Source: Acetatifactor sp. (GTDB lineage Bacteria > Bacillota > Clostridia > Lachnospirales > Lachnospiraceae). Taken from it: a stretch of 61,335 nt of DNA. Location: assembly GCA_022511425.1 (NCBI GenBank), contig JAFLRO010000006.1, forward strand, positions 1 to 61,335, given 5' to 3'. Positions 8,944-18,158 of this stretch are shown in pieces; position 1 is the first letter of the stretch, and each line of letters begins with the position of its first letter. The notes under the pieces are model-generated. The model had not been told where the DNA came from and did not search any database. It saw only the letters and a program-made list of their open reading frames with translations. The translations under genes were made by a program, and so were the position numbers.

Positions 8944-8967
8944 GAGGGAAGCCTGAAAGCTCCCCTC
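8944..8967 (-). terminator. Terminator after the LCP gene
   Basis: A 9-bp stem (arms 8944-8952 and 8959-8967, one G-U wobble in RNA) with a 6-base loop, followed on the minus strand by TTCTTATAAT. It lies 17 bp beyond the LCP stop. A TATAAT just after the stem could be the -10 of the next gene, but no good -35 is seen. Confidence 0.7.
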
Positions 8968-8983
8968 CTGGCAGTTTCAATAA

Positions 8984-10177
8984 TTATTGGCCAATCGATG
9001 AATTATATACCCTGGCGTCTTTCAGAATCTGATTACTGATCTCCTTTACCGTATCGGAGACCTCATACTGTTCGTCATCAAATAAAAACTTATGCAGCCA
9101 CACAACACTGGATGTAAGATTCTCTGGGACTTCACAAGATCCCTTGGCCCCCATGCTGACAGATACCCGCCCCTTTACTCCGGGGAAAGCGCCCTCGTCT
9201 ACGATCCTGTAATCTGCTATCTTTGGAAGCAGCTCCTTAATCGTCTCCTCGCTAAGGCTAGTATAGATATCTCCCGCGGCTTTCTCGAACGTACTGAGCA
9301 ATGTGGTAAGGCTGGCTTGTTTTGCCTGAGCTTCAATGGCTCTAATGACCTCTCTCTGCCGTTCCGTACGCTGGAAATCACTGCCCACATAGCGGATACG
9401 GCAATAAGCAGTCGCCTGCAGTCCGTTCAATCGCTGATATCCGGGCTCAGTCACCAATTTCACTTCATAGTTTTTGAAGTATTCATCCGGTGTGAAATTC
9501 AAATCCGGAGGAACTGTGATATACTTTGAAGCATATTTTCCGAGAATACTATACTGGTAATTATTGATATGCTTCAATTCATCCTTATCCACGTCAATCC
9601 AGACACCGCCCAGACCGTCAATGACCTCCGCAAGACCTGCATATCCGACAGTGACAAAATCCTTAATATCCATATCCAGATTCATATTCAGCATTTTTAC
9701 TGCCTGTTCTGCGCCGCCTGCGGAATAAGCGCCGTTACACTTGTTGTACTTGTCAGTACCCAGATTAAGATAGGTGTCTCTGTATACACTGACCAGCTTG
9801 ATGTCTCCGGAATCCATATTGATACTTGCTATCATAATGGTGTCGCTCCGGCTGCTCTTGAACAGTTCGTTTTCGGTCTTTGCATCCACACCAAACAGGG
9901 CAATATTCATGTAGCCGTACATGGAACTCCCCTCAGTCTCCGTCGCTTCCTGCACTTGATCAGTAATGCCGAGATTATTTCTGTCCAATTCTGTAACATG
10001 AATGGGCTCTATCTCATCTGTAGCACCAATGACCAGATACAGTACTCCTACCATGACCAATATTACCAACAGCTCAAAGCCGAATATCACTAATTTCAGC
10101 TTTTTCTTTGACTCCCGCTGTTTTCTGTTTGGCTTCCTTGCCGCCGTTCCCTTGTTTGCTATTGCACTTGTCGCCAT
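8984..10177 (-). CDS. LytR-CpsA-Psr (LCP) wall-polymer ligase
   Basis: A 397-residue type II membrane protein. A basic cytoplasmic head (about 10-27) is followed by one membrane helix (about 27-51) and an extracellular LCP domain (about 90-330). Conserved LCP signs are NIALFGVDAK, the Arg-Ser-Asp of SSRSDTIMIA, KLVSVYRDTYL, and the later CRIRYVGSDFQRTERQR with its basic cluster. LCP enzymes move undecaprenyl-linked glycans onto peptidoglycan, so this gene fits as the last step for the polymer made by the surrounding cluster. AGGAGAGG precedes the ATG. It follows the initiating sugar transferase by 18 bp, in one transcript ending at the stem-loop at 8944. Confidence 0.93.
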   Translation of the reverse strand: MATSAIANKGTAARKPNRKQRESKKKLKLVIFGFELLVILVMVGVLYLVIGATDEIEPIHVTELDRNNLGITDQVQEATETEGSSMYGYMNIALFGVDAKTENELFKSSRSDTIMIASINMDSGDIKLVSVYRDTYLNLGTDKYNKCNGAYSAGGAEQAVKMLNMNLDMDIKDFVTVGYAGLAEVIDGLGGVWIDVDKDELKHINNYQYSILGKYASKYITVPPDLNFTPDEYFKNYEVKLVTEPGYQRLNGLQATAYCRIRYVGSDFQRTERQREVIRAIEAQAKQASLTTLLSTFEKAAGDIYTSLSEETIKELLPKIADYRIVDEGAFPGVKGRVSVSMGAKGSCEVPENLTSSVVWLHKFLFDDEQYEVSDTVKEISNQILKDARVYNSSIGQ

Positions 10178-10195
10178 TGTACCTCTCCTTGTGAA

Positions 10196-11602
10196 TTAGT
10201 AAGCATTTTTATTTATAAAACCTGTAATAAATGTCATTAAGATAATCTTGATGTCAAAGCCCAGCGTCCAGTTCTCGATGTAGTAAAGGTCATACTCAAT
10301 CCGCTTCCGGATTGAGGTATCTCCCCTCAGGCCACTGACCTGTGCCCATCCGGTAAGACCAGGTCGAACCTGATGTCTCACCATATACCGGGGTATCTCC
10401 TCGCGGAATTTTTCAACCCAACCCGGCCGTTCCGGTCTGGGTCCTACCAGGCTCATATCCCCTTTCAAAATATTGAACAGCTGTGGCAGTTCATCCAAAC
10501 TTGTCCTGCGCAATATTTTACCCACTCCCGTGACTCTCGGGTCATCTCTCACAGTCCAGGCCTTCTTCTCTTCTTTGGGAGATTGCATGGCCATACTGCG
10601 GAACTTATACATGAAAAAAGCTTTGTTGTGAAGTCCGACCCGCTCCTGCTTGAATATCACGGGCCCCGGACTGGTAATCTTTATCAATATAGCTGCAATC
10701 AGCATGATGGGCGAAGTGATCAGTATCCCTGCAAGTGAACCCATGATATCTACAACACGCTTCATCATAATATTACCCGTATTTGTCAAGGGCACATATC
10801 GAATATTGACGACCGGCAGTCCCATCAGGTCTTCCGTGTAGGGTTTGCTGGGAATCAAACTATTGTAATCAGGGATGAACTTTGTGTGCACACCGGATTT
10901 CTCACAGATGGACACAACACTCTCCAGATAATCATAATCCTTCAGCGACAGGGTGATTGCCACTTCATCCAATTTGTTCTCCGGCAAAATGATCTCCAGA
11001 TTGCCAAGTCTTCCCAAAACCTTCACTCCCTTATAGAGTGTTCCTGCAGGAATATGGTCATCCAGAATGCCACAAGCCACATATCCCCATTGAGGATTAT
11101 CCATAAGTCTGTCGATGTATTCTTCAGCTGCTCTGGAATAACCCACCAGCAAAATATGCTTCAGATTATATCCCTGCTTACGGATGGTTCTCAGGCTCTT
11201 CCTGAGAAAGATCCTGAAGGCCGAGGTGAAACCAACGTTAAAGAAATAGAAAAATGCAATCACTGAACGGGAATAGTTCAACTCCCGTACGATCATAAAC
11301 AGAATAATGATCAGAGCCATGATACCTATGAAATTTGCCTTGATAATCCCATAGACCTCAAAACGAATCCGAACCGTGCGCTTTGGTGCGTAAATGCTAC
11401 AGATATAGTACAAAAGCACATATAGTGGAATAATCACCCACAACAGGCGAAAATATTCAACTACAGGAAGCACACCAATACCGGGACCATTATTCAGAAT
11501 ATAAAACTTAAAAAAATAAGCCAGCATAAAGGATGCTGCCGTAATGGCAGCATCAATGATTACCATTAATCGGTTGAAAACTTTCTGATTGTCCTTAATC
11601 AT
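10196..11602 (-). CDS. Undecaprenyl-phosphate sugar phosphotransferase (initiating enzyme)
   Basis: A 468-residue membrane enzyme that would load the first sugar-1-phosphate onto undecaprenyl phosphate. The N-terminal half has about four to five helices and a nucleotide-fold part (HILLVGYSRAAEEYIDR). The C-terminal catalytic domain (about 275-468) has the re-entrant helix, FKQERVGLHNKAFFMYKFRSM, the DELPQLFNILKGDMSLVGPRPE core and RPGLTGWAQVSG. This is the WcaJ/WbaP-type family. The ribosome site is weak. It is followed by the LCP gene, so start and end of the glycan pathway share a transcript. The sugar (glucose, galactose or an N-acetyl sugar) cannot be told from sequence. Confidence 0.93.
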   Translation of the reverse strand: MIKDNQKVFNRLMVIIDAAITAASFMLAYFFKFYILNNGPGIGVLPVVEYFRLLWVIIPLYVLLYYICSIYAPKRTVRIRFEVYGIIKANFIGIMALIIILFMIVRELNYSRSVIAFFYFFNVGFTSAFRIFLRKSLRTIRKQGYNLKHILLVGYSRAAEEYIDRLMDNPQWGYVACGILDDHIPAGTLYKGVKVLGRLGNLEIILPENKLDEVAITLSLKDYDYLESVVSICEKSGVHTKFIPDYNSLIPSKPYTEDLMGLPVVNIRYVPLTNTGNIMMKRVVDIMGSLAGILITSPIMLIAAILIKITSPGPVIFKQERVGLHNKAFFMYKFRSMAMQSPKEEKKAWTVRDDPRVTGVGKILRRTSLDELPQLFNILKGDMSLVGPRPERPGWVEKFREEIPRYMVRHQVRPGLTGWAQVSGLRGDTSIRKRIEYDLYYIENWTLGFDIKIILMTFITGFINKNAY

Positions 11603-11670
11603 GTGAGTTACCCGAAAAATGCCTGCTACCGTAAAAAATCACAGACCAGCTAAAAATATTGTACAATGCT

Positions 11671-11725
11671 ATTATAAAAGGAACTACTTAGGAATTTATG
11701 AAGCTATTTCTTAAGATTTCTTAAG
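11671..11725 (-). promoter_or_regulatory. Promoter region with TTAAG direct repeat
   Basis: On the minus strand a -10 TATAAT (11671-11676) has no good -35 at 17 bp (ATAAAT). Upstream lies an exact 10-bp tandem repeat, ATTTCTTAAG twice (11706-11725 on the plus strand). A weak -35 with upstream phased repeats suggests an activator-dependent promoter for the sugar transferase and LCP genes. The repeats overlap the end of the preceding glycosyltransferase gene. Confidence 0.5.
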
Positions 11726-12688
11726 AATTCGTATCAGATTCAGGTATAACTGCCATTGAATGGCAAAATAGCTTCCTAGATGACGAAATCGAAAAGAGAC
11801 CTTTCGGGCGTGACCGTCCTTTGACAATATTTTTTTCAGGCCATTTGACAGTCCCTTCAGATACAGCCGTCCCATACTCTTCCGGCAGAAGAACAGAAAT
11901 TTAATAATGAAGCCAACCAGCAAAAAAGGCAAATTGAATAACAGCTGTAATATCGGCATGTTTTTCCCGACAACATACACACTGTTAGCTGAAGCCAGCA
12001 GTGTTTTCTTTTCATTATAACGGGAACCGGTAGATGCGCTCCCAAAATGGACGACCTTCGCAGAGGGTTCATAATAGTTCTTGTACCCATGGATACGCGC
12101 CCGCCAGCCAATATCCAGATCCTCCAGATAGGCGAAATGCATCTCGTCAAACAAACCGATTCGCTCCAATACTTCTCTGCGGTAGATAGCTGCGCCTCCA
12201 CAAGCTGAGAATACCTCTTTTGCACTGCTGTACAGTTTTGCAGGCTTTCCCTTTCCTCTGGCATAAGCCCAGCCCAGTACACAATAGCGATCTCCGGCAT
12301 CATCCAACAGATCCGGCGCATCCCACATACGCATACTTGCACTGACAGAAAAAATCTGCTTATCCCTTTCAATGGCATGGTAAAGCCCTGATACAAAACC
12401 TGAAGCCACCTTGGTGTCATTGTTCAATAAAATCACATAGGGGGTATCCGATTTTTGGATTCCAACATTCACCGCATGGCAGAAACCGGTATTCTCAGAA
12501 AGAGCTTCAACCTGAACCTGAGGAAACTGTTCTCTTATAAGCTCCAGGCTCCCATCCTGAGAACCATTATCAACCACCAGAACTATATATTCCGGAGTGC
12601 CTGAATCCTGCGAGAGCAGCGATTGAAGGCAATCCTGCAAAAAACTTACTCCGTTATAATTAGGTATAACAACTGTTATTTTTTTCAT
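11711..12688 (-). CDS. GT2 glycosyltransferase with C-terminal hydrophobic segment
   Basis: A 325-residue family 2 transferase. The GT-A fold begins ITVVIPNYNG; the metal site is in VILLNNDT (about 93) and the catalytic region has FAYLEDLDIGWRAR with the acidic ED pair. A hydrophobic stretch near residues 245-265 would tether it to the inner face of the membrane. It resembles WbbL-type rhamnosyltransferases, which fits the dTDP-rhamnose genes nearby. It lies 3 bp after the preceding GT2 gene, so the two are probably translated together. The donor is inferred, not shown. Confidence 0.85.
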   Translation of the reverse strand: MKKITVVIPNYNGVSFLQDCLQSLLSQDSGTPEYIVLVVDNGSQDGSLELIREQFPQVQVEALSENTGFCHAVNVGIQKSDTPYVILLNNDTKVASGFVSGLYHAIERDKQIFSVSASMRMWDAPDLLDDAGDRYCVLGWAYARGKGKPAKLYSSAKEVFSACGGAAIYRREVLERIGLFDEMHFAYLEDLDIGWRARIHGYKNYYEPSAKVVHFGSASTGSRYNEKKTLLASANSVYVVGKNMPILQLLFNLPFLLVGFIIKFLFFCRKSMGRLYLKGLSNGLKKILSKDGHARKVSFRFRHLGSYFAIQWQLYLNLIRILKKS

Positions 12689-12691
12689 ATC

Positions 12692-14047
12692 TCACAGTTC
12701 TCTCTTTTTTTCCGGCAGATACAAGAGTTTGTACCCAGCCTTATGCAGAGCTTGGGACAAAGTTAGACTTAATGCCTTAAAATCCGATTTTTCCGGCAGG
12801 ACTGTAACATCAAAAATCTCCTGCCCCGGCGGCGTCTGCCAGGGAACACCTACTACATCCTGAAACAAGCCCCAAGCTTCTTTCCTTACACAGATATTCC
12901 GGATATCCAGAGCTTCTGCGTTTTGATGCAGTGATGCCCTGTGTAGATAACCACTGAAGTGACAGTTCAGCCCCTCATAGTACACATGTCCATCCTCCGC
13001 CATTCTGCCTCCGCTAATCTTACCTTTGTGAATCAATGGCCCGCCAATTGCCCCCAGATCCTCTCTGATCTCAAAAATGTCATTCTGATATTCCAGCCGA
13101 TAAAAGCCGAGATGAGCTGTGTCCACCACCTTTGCCTGCCAGCCTCTCCTTTCCGCAAAATCCTGTACTGCCAGGCGTCCTGCATCATAGGCATACAGTT
13201 TACTCTGGGGATTTTCTGCCGTGGAAGAAGTATGGCATCTCCAGTGATAGAGTACATTGGGCACATGAATGATTCTGTCCTCCTGTCCCACCAACTGAGC
13301 CGCTGCCCGCAGAAACAGATCATAATCCTGGGCTCCATCGTACTTCTTACGTAACATAAGTTTTCGAATAAGTGAGCTCTCCATAAGCATAAAATGACAG
13401 ATGAAATTATTGCTTAAGAGCAAATCCAGGTTGAAATCTTCCTTGAAATTTGGCTCGTAAAACACTGTACCTTCGCTATTACACTTATCCTCGTCAGAAT
13501 AAAGTAACATCGGTTCTTTTTTGATTCGTTTTCTCTGGTCTATGGCAGCTGCCATACAGTATAAAGCATCCGGGGTCAACAAGTCGTCATGATCCAATAG
13601 GCCTATATATTCGCCGGACGCCAATTCCACCCCTCGGTTAGTATTCTCTGCGATCCCTGCGTTTTCAGTTAGGTGGACATATCGGATCCTGGAATCTGAC
13701 AGTGAGGCTTGTACCCTTTCCACGCTGTCATCCTCCGTGGCATCTGCAAGAATCAGCTCCCAGCGAGGGTAGGTCTGATGCAGCACAGATTCCAGCATCT
13801 TAAGCAAGTGTCCGGGAACCGTACGGTAACAAGGGACCACAATGCTGAAAGTTAAGCCGGGTTCCCACACTCTGCAATCCCTGCGCTGCCTTTCTAATTC
13901 CGATTCATCGGGCGGAATAAAACGATAAAGAGGCTGCCTGCTAGCAGCCAGCCTCTCCAAAATAGTATAATATGTGTTTTTTAAACCGTTGCGCTTTAAA
14001 TAATATATGGTTTTCTTTAAGTTGGCGCGATTGATTCTTTTGAGCAC
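12692..14047 (-). CDS. GT2 glycosyltransferase
   Basis: A 451-residue protein with a basic N-terminal stretch (about 1-60), then a GT2 domain starting FSIVVPCYRTV (about 77). It has the metal motif GLLDHDDLLTP (about 165) and the C-terminal catalytic region with GAQDYDLFLRAA and VLYHWRCH. The last 130 residues are less conserved. The start codon is GTG, 1 bp after the pgcA stop, with an AAGGCGG-like site inside the end of pgcA. This tight packing puts it in the pgcA transcript. Its role would be to extend the lipid-linked polymer; the sugar is unknown. Confidence 0.85.
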   Translation of the reverse strand: MLKRINRANLKKTIYYLKRNGLKNTYYTILERLAASRQPLYRFIPPDESELERQRRDCRVWEPGLTFSIVVPCYRTVPGHLLKMLESVLHQTYPRWELILADATEDDSVERVQASLSDSRIRYVHLTENAGIAENTNRGVELASGEYIGLLDHDDLLTPDALYCMAAAIDQRKRIKKEPMLLYSDEDKCNSEGTVFYEPNFKEDFNLDLLLSNNFICHFMLMESSLIRKLMLRKKYDGAQDYDLFLRAAAQLVGQEDRIIHVPNVLYHWRCHTSSTAENPQSKLYAYDAGRLAVQDFAERRGWQAKVVDTAHLGFYRLEYQNDIFEIREDLGAIGGPLIHKGKISGGRMAEDGHVYYEGLNCHFSGYLHRASLHQNAEALDIRNICVRKEAWGLFQDVVGVPWQTPPGQEIFDVTVLPEKSDFKALSLTLSQALHKAGYKLLYLPEKKREL

Positions 14048-14048
14048 G

Positions 14049-15770
14049 TCACAGTACCGCCTTTAAATCTTCCGTCAGCTGATCCAGCCTTGCCTGCGCA
14101 TCCTGAATACTGGTTCCCTTCACACCCATGTAGAACTTAATCTTGGGCTCAGTACCGGAAGGACGTGCGCAGCACCATGCATCGTCGGGCAGCTCGAAGT
14201 AGAGCACGTTGGACTTGGGCAAGCCAGTGGTTCCCTCCTCTCCGGTAGCCATATCCAGAGTTCTGTCGGTCTGATAATCCCTGAACTTCAGCACCTGGAG
14301 GCTGCCAAAGGCCTTAGGAGGATTCTTGCGCAGCTTATCCATGATCTCTGCAATCTGCTTGGAGCCGTCAATACCCTTCAGGGTGATGGTGTACTGACTC
14401 TCCTTATAATACCCGTATTTCTCATAGGTATCCAGCATCATATCCCAAAGAGTCTTGCCCTGCTTCTTACAGAATGCAGCTACCTCGCAGAGGCACATCA
14501 CAGCAACTATGGCATCCTTATCCCTGGCATGAGTTCCCGCCAGGCATCCATAACTCTCCTCCAGACCAAAAACATAGTTGTTGCTGCCGGACTGCTCAAA
14601 CAGCTTAATTTGTTCACCGATGAACTTAAAGCCGGTCAGCACCTCGATCAGCTTTACATTATAAGCTGCGGTAATGGGCCTGGTCATATTAGTGGTCACA
14701 ATGGTGGTTACCAGCGCCGGATTTGCCGGCATGGTACCGGTAGCGGTCTTTTCTCTTAAAATATACTCAGCTATCAGCATACCGGACATATTACCAGTGA
14801 AGGAAACATACTCACCGGTCTTAGTATCCTTGGCATACACGCCCAGACGGTCCGCGTCGGGATCGGTCGCAAGAACGATATCCGCATCCTTTTCCTTCGC
14901 CAGACGCAATGCATATGTAAAAGCTTTAGGATCCTCAGGATTGGGATACTCCAAAGTTGTGAACTTAGGATCGGGGTTCTCCTGTTCAGGCACCACATAA
15001 ACATGCTTGAAACCCAGCTCGGACAGAATCCGTCTCACAGGCAGGTTTCCCGTTCCGCAGAGGGGTGTGTACACAATCTTGATATCGTCAGCCATCTCAG
15101 CAATCACATCGGGATGAATAATCTGCTTCTTCAGCTCTACCATGTACTTATCGTCAATGTCCTTGCCGATGACCTGATAGAGACCCTTGGTCTGAGCGTC
15201 AGCCTTGGACATGGTCTTTACGGTGTGGTAATCCTTAATGCTCTGCACTTCTTCGATGATCTGCTTATCCTTGGGGGCGGTCACCTGGGCGCCATCCTCC
15301 CAGTAAACTTTATAACCGTTGTACTCAGGAGGATTGTGGCTTGCAGTCACTACGATACCGGCAGTACAGCCAAGAGTGCGGAGTGCAAAGGAAAGCTCGG
15401 GGGTCGGTCTTAAGGAGTCGAACACATATGCCTTGATTCCGTTGGCTGCCAGGCAGAGCGCTGCCTCATCAGCAAACTCCGGGGACATATTTCTGGAATC
15501 ATATGCGATAGCAACTCCCTTAGCCTGGGTTCCCTGCTTTATAATAAAATTGGCCAAGCCTTGGGTAGCCTTTCTGACAGTATAGATGTTCATGCGGTTG
15601 GTACCTGCGCCGATCACACCGCGCAGTCCGCCGGTACCGAACTCCAGCTCCTTATAGAAGCGATCCTCAATCTCCTTCTGGTCATCGCGAATCGAAAGCA
15701 GCTCGTCCTTTGTCTCCTGGTCAAAATAATCGTCGTTCAGCCAGAAATTGAATTCCTCCATAAAACTCAT
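14049..15770 (-). CDS. pgcA: Alpha-phosphoglucomutase / phosphomannomutase
   Basis: A 573-residue cytoplasmic enzyme interconverting glucose-6-phosphate and glucose-1-phosphate, the precursor for RmlA and UDP-glucose synthesis. Visible signatures are the phosphoserine loop VVTASHNPPEYNG (about 141-153), the metal loop DPDADRLGVY, the sugar loop GLEESYGC and the phosphate loop RPSGTEPKIKFY near the end. Length fits the PgcA type of Firmicutes. GAGG lies about 9 bases before the ATG. It has its own extended -10 promoter and leads into two glycosyltransferase genes, so it feeds this cluster directly. Confidence 0.95.
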   Translation of the reverse strand: MSFMEEFNFWLNDDYFDQETKDELLSIRDDQKEIEDRFYKELEFGTGGLRGVIGAGTNRMNIYTVRKATQGLANFIIKQGTQAKGVAIAYDSRNMSPEFADEAALCLAANGIKAYVFDSLRPTPELSFALRTLGCTAGIVVTASHNPPEYNGYKVYWEDGAQVTAPKDKQIIEEVQSIKDYHTVKTMSKADAQTKGLYQVIGKDIDDKYMVELKKQIIHPDVIAEMADDIKIVYTPLCGTGNLPVRRILSELGFKHVYVVPEQENPDPKFTTLEYPNPEDPKAFTYALRLAKEKDADIVLATDPDADRLGVYAKDTKTGEYVSFTGNMSGMLIAEYILREKTATGTMPANPALVTTIVTTNMTRPITAAYNVKLIEVLTGFKFIGEQIKLFEQSGSNNYVFGLEESYGCLAGTHARDKDAIVAVMCLCEVAAFCKKQGKTLWDMMLDTYEKYGYYKESQYTITLKGIDGSKQIAEIMDKLRKNPPKAFGSLQVLKFRDYQTDRTLDMATGEEGTTGLPKSNVLYFELPDDAWCCARPSGTEPKIKFYMGVKGTSIQDAQARLDQLTEDLKAVL

Positions 15771-15881
15771 TTTGCTCTACCTCATTTCTGCGCAGCCTGT
15801 TTTTGTTTACATATGTTCCGGTATCTGCTCCTGCGCTTCCACAGATTTCCAGATAAAGTTTGAAGACTCCGATTCGGCAAT

Positions 15882-15890
15882 ATTATATCA
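15882..15890 (-). promoter_or_regulatory. Extended -10 promoter of pgcA
   Basis: The minus strand has TGATATAAT (TG, one base, then a perfect TATAAT at 15882-15887) about 110 bp upstream of pgcA. The -35 region is poor (TGGAAT), which is common when an extended -10 is present. It lies in the 201-bp gap after the dual glycosyltransferase gene; no clear terminator is visible in that gap. Confidence 0.65.
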
Positions 15891-15971
15891 CACTATGGAA
15901 AAATATTCCACAGAAATCTCCGAGGAAGCGGCGTCATAAAGGTTACGGATTTAATACATTTTTTCCTTCCC

Positions 15972-18158
15972 TTACTGCTGCATCTTCAGCGAAAAATCAC
16001 TTCTATCCAATGAAAAATTGGGGTTATAGTAGGGATCCCCCGCTTCTAAAGTATCCTTCCACTTCTTCCGGAATTTCTCAGACTCCCGGTTATAGCGCTC
16101 GGCTTTCTCCCCCTGATCATCCAGACCTCTGGAGACAGACTCATAGTGGTACAATTCCGCAAAAGGAGTAAACACATTGAGCAGACCTTTCTCCCGCAGC
16201 TTCAGGCAAAAATCCACATCGTTCAGGGAAATGGCAAATTGTTTGTCCAGGCCACCCACTTCATTGTACAGACTCTTCTTTACCAACAGACATGCCCCCG
16301 TCACCGCTGTCACGTTCTGGGCGTAACAGAGCCGCCCCATGTAACCAAGGTTCTGACGGGACTGCTTATAGTGCGTGTGGCCCGCAGTTCTGTGTGCTCC
16401 CAAGCCTATCACCACCCCTGCGTGCTGAATTGTTCTATCGCCATAATAGAGCTTCGCACCCACAGCACCCACATCCTGGCGCTGGGCATACATAAGGAGT
16501 TCCTCCATCCAATTGACAGTGATCACTTCTGTATCGTTATTTAGAAGCAGAATATATTCACCTTCGGCATAACTGACTCCCAGATTGTTTACTGCTGAGT
16601 AATTAAATACATCTTTATAAATAACTATTGATATATTATTATCACTTCGAAGAACCCCTCCATCACACAGAGCTACAGGAAATTCTCCCATTTTCCCATA
16701 AATTTTTGCGGTGACTGTCTGTTCCAGATCCACTTTTACAGCCTCTTCGCCTTTGATGCCCGTTGCTGTTTTGTTCTTTTCCATAGCCGTCTTGGCAGTC
16801 TCATAATCATACCCCAGCAACTGGCTGTAATACTTTTTTATCTCTGCCGTTTCACTATTGTTCTCCACGATCACGATCTCATAGTTGTCATAGGTAGACT
16901 TCTCTAATATAGAAGAGATGCAGCGGCGCAAATCGTCAGTGTGATCCTTATTTGCAATAACAATCGTTATTTTTGGTGCGCCAACAATTTTGTACCGAAT
17001 CCGGAAAATAGTATCAAAAGCTCTGGTACTCTCTATCTTAAAGTGTTCGTAGCCGTGTTTGCGCAGATGTTCCGCCACTGCTCCTTTAGCTGCCTGGATC
17101 GCATAGGGCTTGGCATCAATTCCGGAGGCCACACTGCCGGAATGACTGCGCCAGTAATACATGAGCCTGGGCACATGAACAATCTTTTTTGCGTTATCGG
17201 TCAGACGCAGGATCATATCGTGATCCTGACTGCCGTCAAACTTAGACCGGAACAATTCATTTCCGTCAAGTAATTCTCTGGCAAATACGCTAAAATGACA
17301 GATGTAATTATTTGCCCGCAAATTGTCCGGCGCATAGTCCGGCTTAAAGTGCATGGTCAGCATTTTATTGATATTACTGTTTTTGAAAGTGGTCTCGTCG
17401 CAATAGAGGTAGTCCGCCCCCTGCTCATTAATAGCCTTAACATACTCATAAAGTACACTGGGGTGAAGGATGTCGTCCTGATCCAACAGGCCAATGTACT
17501 CTCCTGTAGCCATCTGAAGGCAAGCGTTGGTATTACCGGCAATTCCGCCGTTCTGCTCCAGTTTTTTATATATGATCCTGCCATCGGAGCGCTCCGCGTA
17601 TTCCCTGCATATTTCTCCAATGTAACCGTGCTCTTCATCAGAGCCGTCAGCCAGGCACAACTCCCAGTTACTATACGTCTGATTCATCACGGAGTTAAGC
17701 ATCTCAATCTGAAACTCCCGTTTGTTATTCCAAAGGGGTACCAGAATACTGATCTTCACCATCCTGGGAAAAACCGCAGCTCTCTCTGCAGCGACCTGCT
17801 CTGCGTCAGGAAAACTTTCCGTGCCGAACTGCCGCATGGCTTTCCTTTCTCTTTTCTTATATCCCAGCTTGTGGATCACTCCCCTGGGACCGCCGCAGTT
17901 GGCCAATCTATCCTTCTGGCGAATCAACCAGTGCAGACAGCTTCTGAGTGGTTTGCTGATCTTCCAAAGGGGATTTTTCTTGATTCGATCCAGTTTCCAC
18001 TGAAGCTCCTCGTTCTTCTCCTCCAGGTCGGCGACTCTTGCTGCCAGATCTGCACTCTTTAAGTGTTCCTTCTCGTAAGCCTCCCTGTAATCCATTTCCT
18101 CTAAATCACTCATTGCTTCCATCTTACCTTTCTGCAACAGGTTCCTCACTCGTTTCAA
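15972..18158 (-). CDS. Large two-domain GT2 glycosyltransferase
   Basis: A 728-residue protein with an N-terminal coiled coil (about 25-60, Glu/Lys-rich) and two GT2 domains. The first (about 134-330) has ISILVPLWNNK and the metal motif GLLDQDDILHP. The second (about 395-690) has ITIVIANKDH, LLLNNDTEV and ISLNDVDFCLKLREKG. Each domain carries its own metal site, so it may add two sugars or make a repeated disaccharide. The TTG start overlaps the stop of the upstream gene by 4 bases, a coupling sign; an ATG at 18122 with AAAGG 4 bases upstream is an alternative. Its closest type is the multi-domain rhamnan or glucan polymerases of surface-glycan loci. Confidence 0.87.
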   Translation of the reverse strand: MKRVRNLLQKGKMEAMSDLEEMDYREAYEKEHLKSADLAARVADLEEKNEELQWKLDRIKKNPLWKISKPLRSCLHWLIRQKDRLANCGGPRGVIHKLGYKKRERKAMRQFGTESFPDAEQVAAERAAVFPRMVKISILVPLWNNKREFQIEMLNSVMNQTYSNWELCLADGSDEEHGYIGEICREYAERSDGRIIYKKLEQNGGIAGNTNACLQMATGEYIGLLDQDDILHPSVLYEYVKAINEQGADYLYCDETTFKNSNINKMLTMHFKPDYAPDNLRANNYICHFSVFARELLDGNELFRSKFDGSQDHDMILRLTDNAKKIVHVPRLMYYWRSHSGSVASGIDAKPYAIQAAKGAVAEHLRKHGYEHFKIESTRAFDTIFRIRYKIVGAPKITIVIANKDHTDDLRRCISSILEKSTYDNYEIVIVENNSETAEIKKYYSQLLGYDYETAKTAMEKNKTATGIKGEEAVKVDLEQTVTAKIYGKMGEFPVALCDGGVLRSDNNISIVIYKDVFNYSAVNNLGVSYAEGEYILLLNNDTEVITVNWMEELLMYAQRQDVGAVGAKLYYGDRTIQHAGVVIGLGAHRTAGHTHYKQSRQNLGYMGRLCYAQNVTAVTGACLLVKKSLYNEVGGLDKQFAISLNDVDFCLKLREKGLLNVFTPFAELYHYESVSRGLDDQGEKAERYNRESEKFRKKWKDTLEAGDPYYNPNFSLDRSDFSLKMQQ